From: Planctomycetaceae bacterium | GTDB lineage: Bacteria; Planctomycetota; Phycisphaerae; UBA1845; UTPLA1 | Reading direction: 5' to 3' | Length of the DNA stretch: 64,000 bases | NCBI GenBank assembly: GCA_011525745.1 | Contig: WYBU01000076.1 | Coordinates: 47,401-111,400 of the forward strand | Shown here: piece by piece, positions 1 to 11,210 of the stretch | Layout of the letters: each line of letters starts with the position of its first letter | How positions within the stretch are numbered: the first letter of the stretch is position 1 | Program-made: the position numbers and the translations under genes | Notes under the pieces: generated by a model | Seen by the model: only the letters and a program-made list of their open reading frames with translations | The model's database searches: none | What the model was told of the DNA's origin: nothing

Positions 1-759
1 CCGGCGCCGTGCGCGGGACTGAACAAGCGCGTGGCGGCCAACACGAACTGCTTCTTCATGGGCGACGTCCTGTCGCGGCCCAACGAGACCAACGCGACGC
101 TGTCCAACGCGTCCTACGACTGGGACCTGATCGGCGACGGCGTGTTTGAGACGCTCAACAATCCGGCGCCCAGCCGGCAGTACATTTCGAACGGCGTGTA
201 TCCCGTGACGTTGCGGCTGACCGATTCGCTCGGCGGCGTCGCGTATGACACGATCAACGTCGTCGTCTTCGGCGGCGTCACGACGCTGACGAGCGTCGTC
301 CCTTCGCTCGGCCGCCAGGGCGAGATCGTGCCGATCGTGATCAACGGCACGAACCTCAAGAACGTCACGAGCCTGAGCCACTTGACGCTGTCCGGCCCGG
401 GCGTGACGCTGATCGGCACACCGACGCCGAACGTGCTCGGCACCCAGGTGACCGGCGTTTCCGTCGAGGTCGACTGCGACGCGCTGCCGACGATTCGCTC
501 CCTGACGGTCTCGAATCAGGATGGCACGGCGACGTTGTACTTCGCATTCTCGGTCCGACCGGCGCTGCCGACGCCGGGCGACCTCAACTGCGACTGCATG
601 GTGGATGAGAATGACGTCGCCGCGTTCGTACTGGCGCTGATCGACCCCGCGGCGTATCAGGTCGCGTATCCGCTGTGCAACCGAATCCGCGCCGACATCA
701 ACGGCGACGTGATCGTCGACGGCGACGACGTGCAGGGCTTTCTCTCGCTCCTGCCATAA
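1..759 (+). CDS. Secreted protein, C-terminal part with PKD, IPT-like and dockerin-like domains (partial)
   Basis: The reading frame is open from the first base of the window, so the true start lies upstream. The visible part has a PKD-like beta domain (the D-W-D-x-x-G-D-G stretch and the V-T-L-R-L-T-D strand, about residues 40-85 of the visible frame) and then a region resembling an IPT/TIG fold. The C-terminus carries two dockerin-type calcium loops, G-D-L-N-C-D and A-D-I-N-G-D, each followed by a short helix. Such C-terminal loops are common on extracellular proteins of planctomycetes. The protein is probably exported, with the dockerin-like end acting as an attachment or stability module. 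No catalytic domain is visible, so the function is unknown. Confidence 0.75.
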   Translation, partial: PAPCAGLNKRVAANTNCFFMGDVLSRPNETNATLSNASYDWDLIGDGVFETLNNPAPSRQYISNGVYPVTLRLTDSLGGVAYDTINVVVFGGVTTLTSVVPSLGRQGEIVPIVINGTNLKNVTSLSHLTLSGPGVTLIGTPTPNVLGTQVTGVSVEVDCDALPTIRSLTVSNQDGTATLYFAFSVRPALPTPGDLNCDCMVDENDVAAFVLALIDPAAYQVAYPLCNRIRADINGDVIVDGDDVQGFLSLLP

Positions 760-1069
760 GGCGGCCGCGGACCGCCGGATGATCAGAACCACGAACGCGC
801 GAGATGGCGCCATCCGGCGCACGTCGTTCATAAACGATGCCGGCGCCCCTTCAGGGTGCGATGGGATGGGGGCGACGGCAACCGACGGCGCCGGCCTTCG
901 GCCTCAACCGCCGGGTAACATCTGACAACCCTTCGGGGCAAATCGCCGGCCTTCAAGCCTGCCAGGATTCACGCGACACCGGTGCGTCAGGCTTCGCTGA
1001 GATTTGGCTGCGGACAAGGGCCGACTTTTGGCGGCGGCCGGATGGCTTTTGGCCGAGGGCTACCACCCT
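760..1069. other. Intergenic stretch without a recognisable gene
   Basis: About 310 bases between the converging ends of the dockerin-like protein and the ATP-cone protein. It holds GC-rich, partly self-complementary sequence (for example the GGCCGAC and GGCCGGA stretches near 1018-1042) but no clear terminator with a T-run. The open frames crossing it are antisense to the ATP-cone gene. Confidence 0.4.
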
Positions 1070-1660
1070 TCAATGCCGCCTGCCCTCAGCCGGAATATTC
1101 ACCGCCAGCGCCCGCGGCGACAGCCCCCACGCCGTCAGTTGCGCCAGGGCCAGTTCGCGGACCAGCGTGCCCGTGACCAGTCGCACGTCGAGCAGCAGTA
1201 CGAACTCCTCGACGCGGCCGGCGATCATGCGGGCCGTCGTGTATTCGAGTTCGAATTCCTTCTGCAACCGCCCGCTGAGCACCCCCTTGTTCCAGCGGCG
1301 AGGAGACAACCGCCCGACCGACTCCTTCCAGGCCAGAACCTTCACGCGCCGCCGGCGCTTGTCGCGTTGTCGAGCGTGGTCGCGGAGCAACGCCGCGGCA
1401 GTCGCATGGCCGGTCTCGCTCAAGGCGCGCTCCAGCAGCGCCCGAATGTGCGGCGTCTTGATCGGTCCCGAGGTCTGCGACGAGACCAGAAACGTCGCTA
1501 CCGCGCCGGCAAGCTCCTGGGCTGTCCGGCCGTCGCCGTCGCCCGAGATGCGCAGCACGCGCCGTAAGCATGCGGCGACCTTGCTTCGCTGAAAAGGTTC
1601 GCACCGCCCGTCGCTCTTGCGCACGGGCATGGCCGGCGGCGTGATGCGGGGATCGCTCAT
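1070..1660 (-). CDS. Stand-alone ATP-cone domain protein
   Basis: 196 residues. After a short leader comes a typical ATP-cone start, V-R-K-S-D-G-R-C-E-P-F-Q-R-S-K-V, like the nucleotide-sensing domain at the N-terminus of ribonucleotide reductases and in the middle of NrdR. The C-terminal half is basic and rich in helices, with no reductase domain. The ATG overlaps the stop codon of nrdR (ATGA), so the two are almost certainly co-transcribed and translationally coupled. This suggests a role in sensing ATP/dATP alongside NrdR, but that is inference from the domain and the overlap. It is not a truncated reductase: the frame ends cleanly and no further nrd sequence follows. Confidence 0.65.
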   Translation of the reverse strand: MSDPRITPPAMPVRKSDGRCEPFQRSKVAACLRRVLRISGDGDGRTAQELAGAVATFLVSSQTSGPIKTPHIRALLERALSETGHATAAALLRDHARQRDKRRRRVKVLAWKESVGRLSPRRWNKGVLSGRLQKEFELEYTTARMIAGRVEEFVLLLDVRLVTGTLVRELALAQLTAWGLSPRALAVNIPAEGRRH

Positions 1661-2154
1661 GGGAAAAGTTCCTGCTGCCCCGGCGCTTCGTGCCGGGCAC
1701 GCTCCTCGATCTGTCGCGCGGTCTCGACGAAGTCCTCGACCACCTGAAAGTTCTCGGTCACGCTGGCGAACCGCACGTAGGACACCTTGTCCAGTCCCGC
1801 CAACCGCTTCGCCAGTTCGCGGCCGATGAACGAGCTGGGAACCTCGCGCTCGAATTCGCGAAACACCAACTCTTCGACCTCGTCCACCAGTCGGTTCAGC
1901 GCATCCTCGGACACCGGCCGCTTCCAACAGGCCCGCTGAAGTCCGGCCAGCATCTTCGTGCGGTCGAACGCCACCCGCGTGCCGTCCTTCTTGATGACCG
2001 ACATGCGAACCGTCTCGTCGATGCGTTCGCGAGTCGTGAATCGCCTCTTGCACGCCTCGCACAGACGGCGGCGGCGAATCGACCGGCCGGAGTCCGTCGG
2101 GCGGGAGTCGATGACGCGATCGCGGTCGATCTCTCTGCAAAAGGGGCACTGCAT
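1657..2154 (-). CDS. nrdR: Transcriptional repressor NrdR
   Basis: 165 residues, close to the usual length of about 150-160. The start M-Q-C-P-F-C gives the N-terminal zinc ribbon with Cys3, Cys6, Cys32 and Cys35. The family signature I-D-S-R-P and the R-R-R-R-L-C-E-A-C block follow, then an ATP-cone (about residues 48-138) with K-K-D-G-T-R-V-A-F-D. NrdR represses ribonucleotide reductase genes when (d)ATP is bound. The ATG at 2154 is chosen because the zinc ribbon must begin there; the frame extends 29 codons upstream without family sequence. It is the first gene of a two-gene unit with the ATP-cone protein and is preceded by a good sigma-70-type promoter. Confidence 0.95.
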   Translation of the reverse strand: MQCPFCREIDRDRVIDSRPTDSGRSIRRRRLCEACKRRFTTRERIDETVRMSVIKKDGTRVAFDRTKMLAGLQRACWKRPVSEDALNRLVDEVEELVFREFEREVPSSFIGRELAKRLAGLDKVSYVRFASVTENFQVVEDFVETARQIEERARHEAPGQQELFP

Positions 2155-2257
2155 GGAGGTCGTTCGACGGCCAGGCCGGGGATCGGATTGCCCAGATCTG
2201 GCGGATTCCGGAACACCATCTACCCGATCACTCCATACCACCTATGGGTGCGAGTTA

Positions 2258-2286
2258 ACGGTAAGCAACTAGATTTGGTATGTCAA
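2258..2286 (-). promoter_or_regulatory. Sigma-70-type promoter of nrdR
   Basis: On the minus strand TTGACA (2286-2281) is followed after exactly 17 bases by TACCGT (2263-2258). The -35 box is a perfect consensus. The predicted start of transcription is about 95 bases before the nrdR ATG. The leader contains CCATA and TATGG arms near 2233-2247, which could be an operator, but this is speculative. Confidence 0.65.
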
Positions 2287-2572
2287 GTACCGCCCCTCAG
2301 CACGCGTCGCGTTTGCGGCGTGATTGCGAGCCACGCCAACGGCGCGGTTCAGAGCCGCGAAGCGTCAGCGCGCGGGATACGGCGCCGATTTCCGCGAAAC
2401 GCTTCGTTCCTGAAGCCAGCGCTTCCCGTGGCCGGCAGGCATTGGCGCACACTCACTACCCGTTGGTTTGTGCGCGCCGTCGGCGCGCGAATCCAGCCGG
2501 ACGGCGCGGTGCGGCTGCGATTCGCACGCGCTGAAACAGGCGCTCGCCTTTGCTATCGCGGGAAATCGGCGC

Positions 2573-3358
2573 TCATCCGCCCGCCGTGACGTGATTCTCG
2601 ACAAACTCAATCGCATTTCGGAACAGCGCCATGCCGGGGCCGTCGGCCGGACGCTGCCGCGTCCAGTCGGGCGTATGTGTGGCCTCGATGGCTCGCTCGG
2701 GATGCGGCATCAGCCCCAGGATGCGGCCGGTGGCGTCGGTCAGTCCGGCGATGTCCATCTCGCTGCCGTTGGGATTGATCGGAAACGGGCCGGGCCGCCC
2801 CTGCGCGTCGCAGTAGCGCAACGCGATGTGCCCTCCCTCGACCAGCCGCGAGCGCGTCTCTTCGCCGTCGGTGACGACTTTGCCCTCGCCGTGTGCGACC
2901 GGGACCATCCAGCGTTGCCCGCGCCGCAGGATGGCACAGTGATCGCTTGTGGCCTCGAGCCACACCCAGCGATCTTCGTAGCGCCCGGAATCGTTGTGCG
3001 TAATCGTCACGCGCCGCTCCAGCCCCGGCCCCGGCAGCAGACCGGCCTTGACGAGCACCTGAAAGCCGTTGCAGATGCCCAGCAGCAACCCGCCGCGCTG
3101 CACGAACGCGCGCAGCGCATCGCCCAGGTGCAGCGACAGCCGAACCGCGAGGATTTTGCCGCTGGCGATGTCGTCGCCGTAGCTGAATCCCCCCGGCACG
3201 GTCACGATGTGAAAACGCTCCAGCATCGCCGGCGATTCGATCAGCCGATTGACGTGAATCGTTTCAGCGACGGCGCCGGCCCGCGCCCAGGCGAACGCCG
3301 TCTCCTCCTCACAGTTGATGCCGGCCGCCCGAAGGATCAAAACGTTGATCGCGCCCAT
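2573..3358 (-). CDS. purQ: Phosphoribosylformylglycinamidine synthase, glutaminase subunit PurQ
   Basis: 261 residues. PurQ hydrolyses glutamine and passes ammonia to PurL in the fourth step of purine synthesis. The class I glutamine amidotransferase triad is visible: the cysteine in G-I-C-N-G-F-Q, and the histidine and glutamate in M-P-H-P-E-R-A near the end. The PurQ-specific P-G-G-F-S-Y-G-D stretch and the opening V-L-I-L-R-A-A-G-I-N-C are present. Start ATG at 3358 (M-G-A-I-N-V-L) begins the first beta strand; the frame upstream is repeat-derived sequence. At about 260 residues it is longer than the small PurQ of the PurS system (about 225-230), and no purS or purL is next to it. Confidence 0.93.
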   Translation of the reverse strand: MGAINVLILRAAGINCEEETAFAWARAGAVAETIHVNRLIESPAMLERFHIVTVPGGFSYGDDIASGKILAVRLSLHLGDALRAFVQRGGLLLGICNGFQVLVKAGLLPGPGLERRVTITHNDSGRYEDRWVWLEATSDHCAILRRGQRWMVPVAHGEGKVVTDGEETRSRLVEGGHIALRYCDAQGRPGPFPINPNGSEMDIAGLTDATGRILGLMPHPERAIEATHTPDWTRQRPADGPGMALFRNAIEFVENHVTAGG

Positions 3359-3730
3359 CGAGACATTTTCGCGATTGCCGCGGTGAACGCAACGGTCGCG
3401 GTTCCGTTCAGCGCGGCGACCGGCGACCGCCGACCGCCGACTCGAACTGTACTGACAGCGCCCCACCGATTCGAACCGCAACCGCCTCTTTAACCGAACC
3501 GCGACCGTAAGCGAGCGCCGGATCACGCGCGACCGCAAGCGGCACGCCCGACGCGCCGCCATGCCCTCACACGCCGGCCCGAACCGTTCTTCGATTCAAG
3601 GCGCCGCGCGACGCTCCTTCACGGTCGCGGTTAGGCGAAGAAGCCACAACCTGCGAACATGCGCATCTGACGGACTGCCGTTCATCGCAATCGGACGGTA
3701 CACTGCGGATAACCGATCGAGGAGCATTCC
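3359..3730. other. Divergent intergenic region with dispersed repeats
   Basis: Between the divergent purQ and thioredoxin genes. It contains a copy of the AACCGAACCGCGACCGTAAG repeat near 3486-3516 and a second, inverted partial copy near 3616-3634. A TACACT -10-like box at 3699-3704 lies 26 bases before the thioredoxin start, and a GAGGAG ribosome-binding site precedes that ATG. Confidence 0.5.
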
Positions 3731-4708
3731 ATGACCTCTCGTATTCCGCTCGCCGCCATTGGGTCCGCGCCGCTGGCCGTCGTCGCCGTGCTCGTCCTGT
3801 CGCACACGCTGACCGCCGAGCCGCCCGCGGCGGACGGGCCGGCCAAGCCCAAAGCCGCCCGCACCGACATCTACGACACCAAGGCCGATGCCCGCGCCCT
3901 GATCGCCGCCGCCACGAAAAAGGCCGCACGCGACAACCAGCGCGTGCTCATCATGTACGGCGGCAACTGGTGCGGCTGGTGCCACAAGCTGCACGACCTG
4001 TTCAGGACCGACAAGGACATCGCCCGCACGTTGCTCTACGAGTACCAGCTCGTCATGGTCGACGTCGGCCGCTTCGACAAGAACACCGACGTCGCGAAGG
4101 ATTACGGCGCCGACCTGAAAGCGGGCGTGCCGTTCCTGACGGTCCTCGACGGCGCGGGCAAGGTGCTGGCCAACCAGGAAACCGGCGCCCTGGAAAAAGG
4201 CGATCAGCACGACCCGGCGAAGGTGCTGGCGTTCCTCAAGAAACACCAGGCCGAACCGCAGGACGCCCGCGAAGTACACAAGGCGGCGATGGCACGCGCC
4301 AAGTCCGAAGGCAAGCTGCTCTTTCTGCACGTCGGCGCGCCGTGGTGCGTCTGGTGCCACCGGCTCGAGGACTACCTGGCCGACGAGAAGATCGCGCCGG
4401 TCATCGCCAAGGCGTTTGTCGACGTGAAGATCGACCAGGATCGCATGAAAAACGCCGAGGAAGTCATCGGTGCGATTCGCAAGGACAAACAGGGCGGCAT
4501 CCCGTGGTTCGCCTTCATCGACGCCGGCGGCAAGCCGCTGATCACCAGCGAAGGCCCGGACGGCAACGTCGGCTGTCCCGTCGCCCCGGCCGAGATTGCT
4601 CACTTCGAGAAAATGCTCGGCTACGCCGGCGGCAAGCTCTCCGAATCCGACGTCAAACTGCTGATCGAGGAACTGAAGCGCCGCGGCGAAGCGTTGCAGC
4701 GTCGCTGA
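3731..4708 (+). CDS. Exported tandem-thioredoxin protein
   Basis: 325 residues. An N-terminal hydrophobic segment (about 8-28) ending near A-E-P looks like a signal peptide. Two thioredoxin-like domains follow, each with a W-C-x-W-C active site: W-C-G-W-C near residue 80 and W-C-V-W-C near residue 205. Both contain the later cis-proline segment (V-P-F-L and I-P-W-F). Two intact CxxC sites suggest a periplasmic thiol-disulfide oxidoreductase or a thiol sensor. The family is widespread in planctomycetes without a fixed function. It stands alone, with GAGGAG upstream of the ATG. It is not close to the TlpA-like protein at the other end of the window. Confidence 0.8.
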   Translation: MTSRIPLAAIGSAPLAVVAVLVLSHTLTAEPPAADGPAKPKAARTDIYDTKADARALIAAATKKAARDNQRVLIMYGGNWCGWCHKLHDLFRTDKDIARTLLYEYQLVMVDVGRFDKNTDVAKDYGADLKAGVPFLTVLDGAGKVLANQETGALEKGDQHDPAKVLAFLKKHQAEPQDAREVHKAAMARAKSEGKLLFLHVGAPWCVWCHRLEDYLADEKIAPVIAKAFVDVKIDQDRMKNAEEVIGAIRKDKQGGIPWFAFIDAGGKPLITSEGPDGNVGCPVAPAEIAHFEKMLGYAGGKLSESDVKLLIEELKRRGEALQRR

Positions 4709-4897
4709 GAACGCGCGAAAACTCCAGCGAGGCGCCGTCGGCGCTCAACGCAACCCTGCCGCGACATGTGCTGCGAATAATGCTCTTCCGCAATACGCGC
4801 GACGCCCAACGAATCAAGGAGTCTCTGCGCCGCGTTCTGTTGGTCCCTGTTCCCTGTGCCCTTCCTCTCTCCTTTGCGGCTGCCTGCCTCCCACCCA

Positions 4898-5890
4898 TCA
4901 CGGCGTCCACGTCTGAAGCAGGTGCATGTAGTTTGCCCGCTCGAAGGTCTCGGGATTGGGACAGCGCTGCCGGTTCATGCTGCCGCGCATCTGCTCCAGC
5001 GATTCGTACTCTTTTTCGAGCATCCAATCGACCAAATCCTGCCGGATGCGCCGCAGATAGTCCGGGCCGAATTTGAGCAACGCCGACACGATCTGCACGC
5101 CGTGTGCTCCGCACATGATTGCCTTGATCGCGTCGAACGCCGTATGCACGCCGCCCGTCACCGCCAGCGACGGCCGCACCACGCCCGACAGAATCGCCAG
5201 CCAGCGCAGCCGCAGCAGCAGTTCCGACGAATCCGAAAGTTGCAGGCTCGACTCGACGCACAACTCCTCGATGTTGATGTCCGGCTCGAAGAAGCGGTTG
5301 AACAGCACCAGTCCGTCCACGCCCGCCGCGTCCAGCTTTCGCGCGACGTTCGCGGGCGACGTGTAGAACGGCGAGAGCTTTACGGCCAGCGGGATCGTCA
5401 CGGCACGGCGCACGGCCGCCACCATCTCGATCAGCCGCCGCTCGACCTCCTCGCCCGTCGTACTCGCGTCGGTCGGAACGTGATAGACGTTCAGTTCCAG
5501 CGCATCCGCGCCGGCGCTTTGCATCCACGTCGCATGCTCCAGCCATCCGCCGGGCGACGCGCCGTTGAGCGACGCAATGACCGGAACATCGACGGCTTCC
5601 TTCACGCGCCGCAGATGCTCAAGATAAGCGTCCGGCCCCATCACGAACAATTCCGGCTCGGGCAGGTACGAGCGCGCCTCGACGTGCGCCTCGGCGTGCG
5701 CCTGCGTCGCGCGGAACGTCGCCAGCCCCTCGGCGTTGATCTGCTCCTCGAACAGCGATCGCAGCACAATCGCCGCCGCGCCGGCGTCTTCGAGGCGTCG
5801 CACGCCGTCGAGCGAATCCGCCAGCGGCGAGGCGCCGGCGATCAGCGGATGCGGCAGCCGAAAACCGAGAAATGTCGTCGTCAGTTCCAT
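4898..5890 (-). CDS. Dihydroorotate dehydrogenase-like flavoprotein
   Basis: 330 residues with the TIM-barrel pattern of the PyrD family: N-terminal P-L-I-A-G-A-S-P-L, the A-L-E-L-N-V-Y strand, V-K-L-S-P-F-Y with the lysine that contacts FMN, and a C-terminal T-G-G-V-H phosphate-binding turn. It belongs to the branch usually annotated as dihydroorotate dehydrogenase-like rather than a proven PyrD; in many genomes this branch is found near pyruvate:ferredoxin oxidoreductase, as here. It lies 207 bases downstream of nifJ on the same strand. The intervening sequence holds two hairpin repeats, so it is unclear whether they form one transcript. Confidence 0.8.
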   Translation of the reverse strand: MELTTTFLGFRLPHPLIAGASPLADSLDGVRRLEDAGAAAIVLRSLFEEQINAEGLATFRATQAHAEAHVEARSYLPEPELFVMGPDAYLEHLRRVKEAVDVPVIASLNGASPGGWLEHATWMQSAGADALELNVYHVPTDASTTGEEVERRLIEMVAAVRRAVTIPLAVKLSPFYTSPANVARKLDAAGVDGLVLFNRFFEPDINIEELCVESSLQLSDSSELLLRLRWLAILSGVVRPSLAVTGGVHTAFDAIKAIMCGAHGVQIVSALLKFGPDYLRRIRQDLVDWMLEKEYESLEQMRGSMNRQRCPNPETFERANYMHLLQTWTP

Positions 5891-5992
5891 GAGTCACCGC
5901 CTTGCATGTTGCACAACCGCCTTCGGTCGTGTCGCCGTTCCCAAGAGCCTCCCGCCCGTCTGATCCGAACCGAAAGCGCCAACGCCCCGATA

Positions 5993-6028
5993 GGGTGGCC
6001 CACCGCGTTGCGGTGGGTTCACGATGAC
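5993..6028. repeat. Copy of the CCCACCGCG palindromic repeat
   Basis: Arms CCCACCGCG and TGCGGTGGG (here with a T) face each other around one base, followed by TTCACGATGA. The same unit occurs near 21091, 47494, 47684, 47947, 63832 and 63954, always between genes. Confidence 0.8.
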
Positions 6029-6081
6029 ATGAACACGATGTAATCTCCCCGGTTGCGATCCATGCACCCGCTCACGCCGCG

Positions 6082-6097
6082 GTCCGCACCGCGGACG

Positions 6098-6100
<3 letters not shown>
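6082..6100 (-). repeat. TCCGC hairpin directly after the nifJ stop codon
   Basis: GTCCGC and GCGGAC pair around three bases right behind the TAG stop of nifJ. The same design, TAG followed by TCCGC-3 bases-GCGGA, follows the genes ending at 10995 and 61356. It could slow or end transcription, but there is no T-run. Confidence 0.6.
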
Positions 6101-9706
<3,606 letters not shown>

Positions 9707-10299
9707 GACTGCTCCCTTCTGCCGGCCGCGCCGTGACGCGGCGAGGCTGGCGCCGCGCGCGGCGAATAGCGCACGGACCCAGCGGCCGCACCGATAGTAC
9801 AGCGCTCAAAAGTACGCCTTGCAACCCTTGTGCCAGCAACGAATTCGCATGAGCGCCCCAGCAATCCACTGACATGCGTTGGCGCGTACGTGATTCAGAA
9901 GCTTGAATCGAACCGCGACCCTGAACGCGACCAAGGCGCAAGCGTGAACGGAGCGCCGAGTCGTCATCGCGATGAACGACCGCCTCGTCTGTAACTGTCG
10001 GCCGCGAATCGGGCCTCTCAAACACGCCCTAACGTGTTCGTTGATCCGAACCTCAAACGCCATCGTCGGAGTAAACGCCTTCCGAATTGATCCGAGCCTC
10101 ATGCGCAAGCGCCGACGTACACGCTTCGGCGACTCGGAGCCGTCCCGTTGCACTCGTACGTCCCTTCATTTTAACGCCAATCGTCGCCGACCGCCGCACT
10201 CACGAAGAGGCGATGCCGGCTCAACCTTCGTGTTATCATGCCTCGCGTCAATCTCCCGCGCCGAATCAGCGCCGCCGCGCGAATGACGGGACGCACACC
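9707..10299. other. Divergent intergenic region between nifJ and the exonuclease-like gene
   Basis: About 590 bases with several degenerate repeats: ACCGCGACCCTGAACGCGAC near 9912 and two GATCCGAACCTC/GATCCGAGCCTC units. There is a perfect AACACG/CGTGTT inverted repeat at 10021-10038. A TTATCAT box near 10232 could serve the downstream gene. I see no further coding sequence. Confidence 0.4.
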
Positions 10300-10995
10300 A
10301 TGAAACTCCTCGCATTCGACATCGAAATCTCAAACATCTTCAACCTCCGTCCGCACGAGGACCTCGAAAAATACGCACCGTTCGACGTCTCCGTGGCCGC
10401 CACGCAGGTCGACGGCGGCGAGCATCGCCTCTGGTTCTCGCGCGGACCGGACGATCGGCCGCTTGTGAACCTCCAGAAAAACCACGCCCGCGAATTGCTG
10501 GCTTATCTCGAGCGGATGCAGCGCGCCGGTTGCGCCGTCTGCGCCTGGAACGGCCTGGGCTTCGATCTGAAATGGATCGCCCACGCCGCCGACGATGTCG
10601 CCGCCGCCTCGCGCATCGCACGCGCCATGTACGACCCGATGTTCCAGTTCTTCAAGCTCAAGGGCTTCCCCGTCGCGCTGGAGGCCGTGGCGCGCGGCCT
10701 CGGCATCGGCATGAGCAAAAGCATGAACGCCGCCGACGCGCCGCGCGAGTGGCGCGCCGGCAACCATCAGCGCGTGCTCGACTACGTGCTGGGCGATGCA
10801 CGCATGACCGTGGGCATCGTTTCGGCCGTCATCCAGCGCCGCGAAATCGCCTGGATCAAGAGGGACGGCCGCCGCGCCAGTGTCGCCCTGCCGCGTCTGC
10901 GCACCGTCGACGAGTGCATGGCCGATCCGATGCCCGATCAGTCGTGGATGGACAGCCCCATGCCGCAGTCGCGCTACACCGAATGGCTGAAGTAG
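10300..10995 (+). CDS. DEDDy-type 3'-5' exonuclease-like protein
   Basis: 231 residues. The order of motifs fits the DnaQ-like exonuclease fold: Exo I in A-F-D-I-E-I-S at the N-terminus, Exo II in W-N-G-L-G-F-D-L-K (about residue 86-94), and Exo III as Y-V-L-G-D (Y-x3-D) near residue 163, which places it in the DEDDy subgroup. No polymerase domain is attached. It could act in DNA repair or RNA processing. The ATG at 10300 is chosen because it directly precedes the first beta strand; the frame upstream is repeat sequence. The stop codon is part of a hairpin repeat (TAG followed by TTCCGC, CGT, GCGGA). Confidence 0.7.
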   Translation: MKLLAFDIEISNIFNLRPHEDLEKYAPFDVSVAATQVDGGEHRLWFSRGPDDRPLVNLQKNHARELLAYLERMQRAGCAVCAWNGLGFDLKWIAHAADDVAAASRIARAMYDPMFQFFKLKGFPVALEAVARGLGIGMSKSMNAADAPREWRAGNHQRVLDYVLGDARMTVGIVSAVIQRREIAWIKRDGRRASVALPRLRTVDECMADPMPDQSWMDSPMPQSRYTEWLK

Positions 10996-11012
10996 GTTCC
11001 GCCGTGCGGACC
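10993..11012 (+). repeat. TCCGC-CGT-GCGGA hairpin containing the stop codon of the exonuclease-like gene
   Basis: TAGGT is followed by TCCGC, CGT and GCGGA. It matches the elements at 46128, 61357 and, on the minus strand, 6096-6082. Confidence 0.6.
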
Positions 11013-11084
11013 GGGCATCCATCAGCTTGGATGCGTTTTCGGTCGCCGGTTGTCAGTTCACAGTCGTCAGTTCCGAAAGGCCGA

Positions 11085-11210
11085 ATCTCAAATCTCAGAT
11101 CTCAAATCTGAGATTCTGAATCTGAACTCAGAATCCCCTCCGTCGCTCCGCCGCTTTTCGCCGCTCCCTGTTCCCTTGTTTCGACGTTTCGACCCTTCAA
11201 CTTTCCCTCC
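11085..11210. repeat. Composite low-complexity module (AATCTGA part, then TCGACGTTTCGAC part)
   Basis: A run of TCTCAAA/TCTGAGA heptamers, including CTCAGAT and ATCTGAG arms, passes into CGTCGCTCCGCCGCT, then CCCTGTTCCCTTG and finally TTTCGACGTTTCGAC. The same order recurs near 62370-62560, and parts of it near 33780-33870, 35000-35075, 46262-46300 and 48410-48445. It lies downstream of pabB. Confidence 0.7.

Noticed and set aside
837..1592. Plus-strand open frame of 251 codons
   Set aside because: Antisense to the ATP-cone protein, whose N-terminal motif and overlap with nrdR are convincing.
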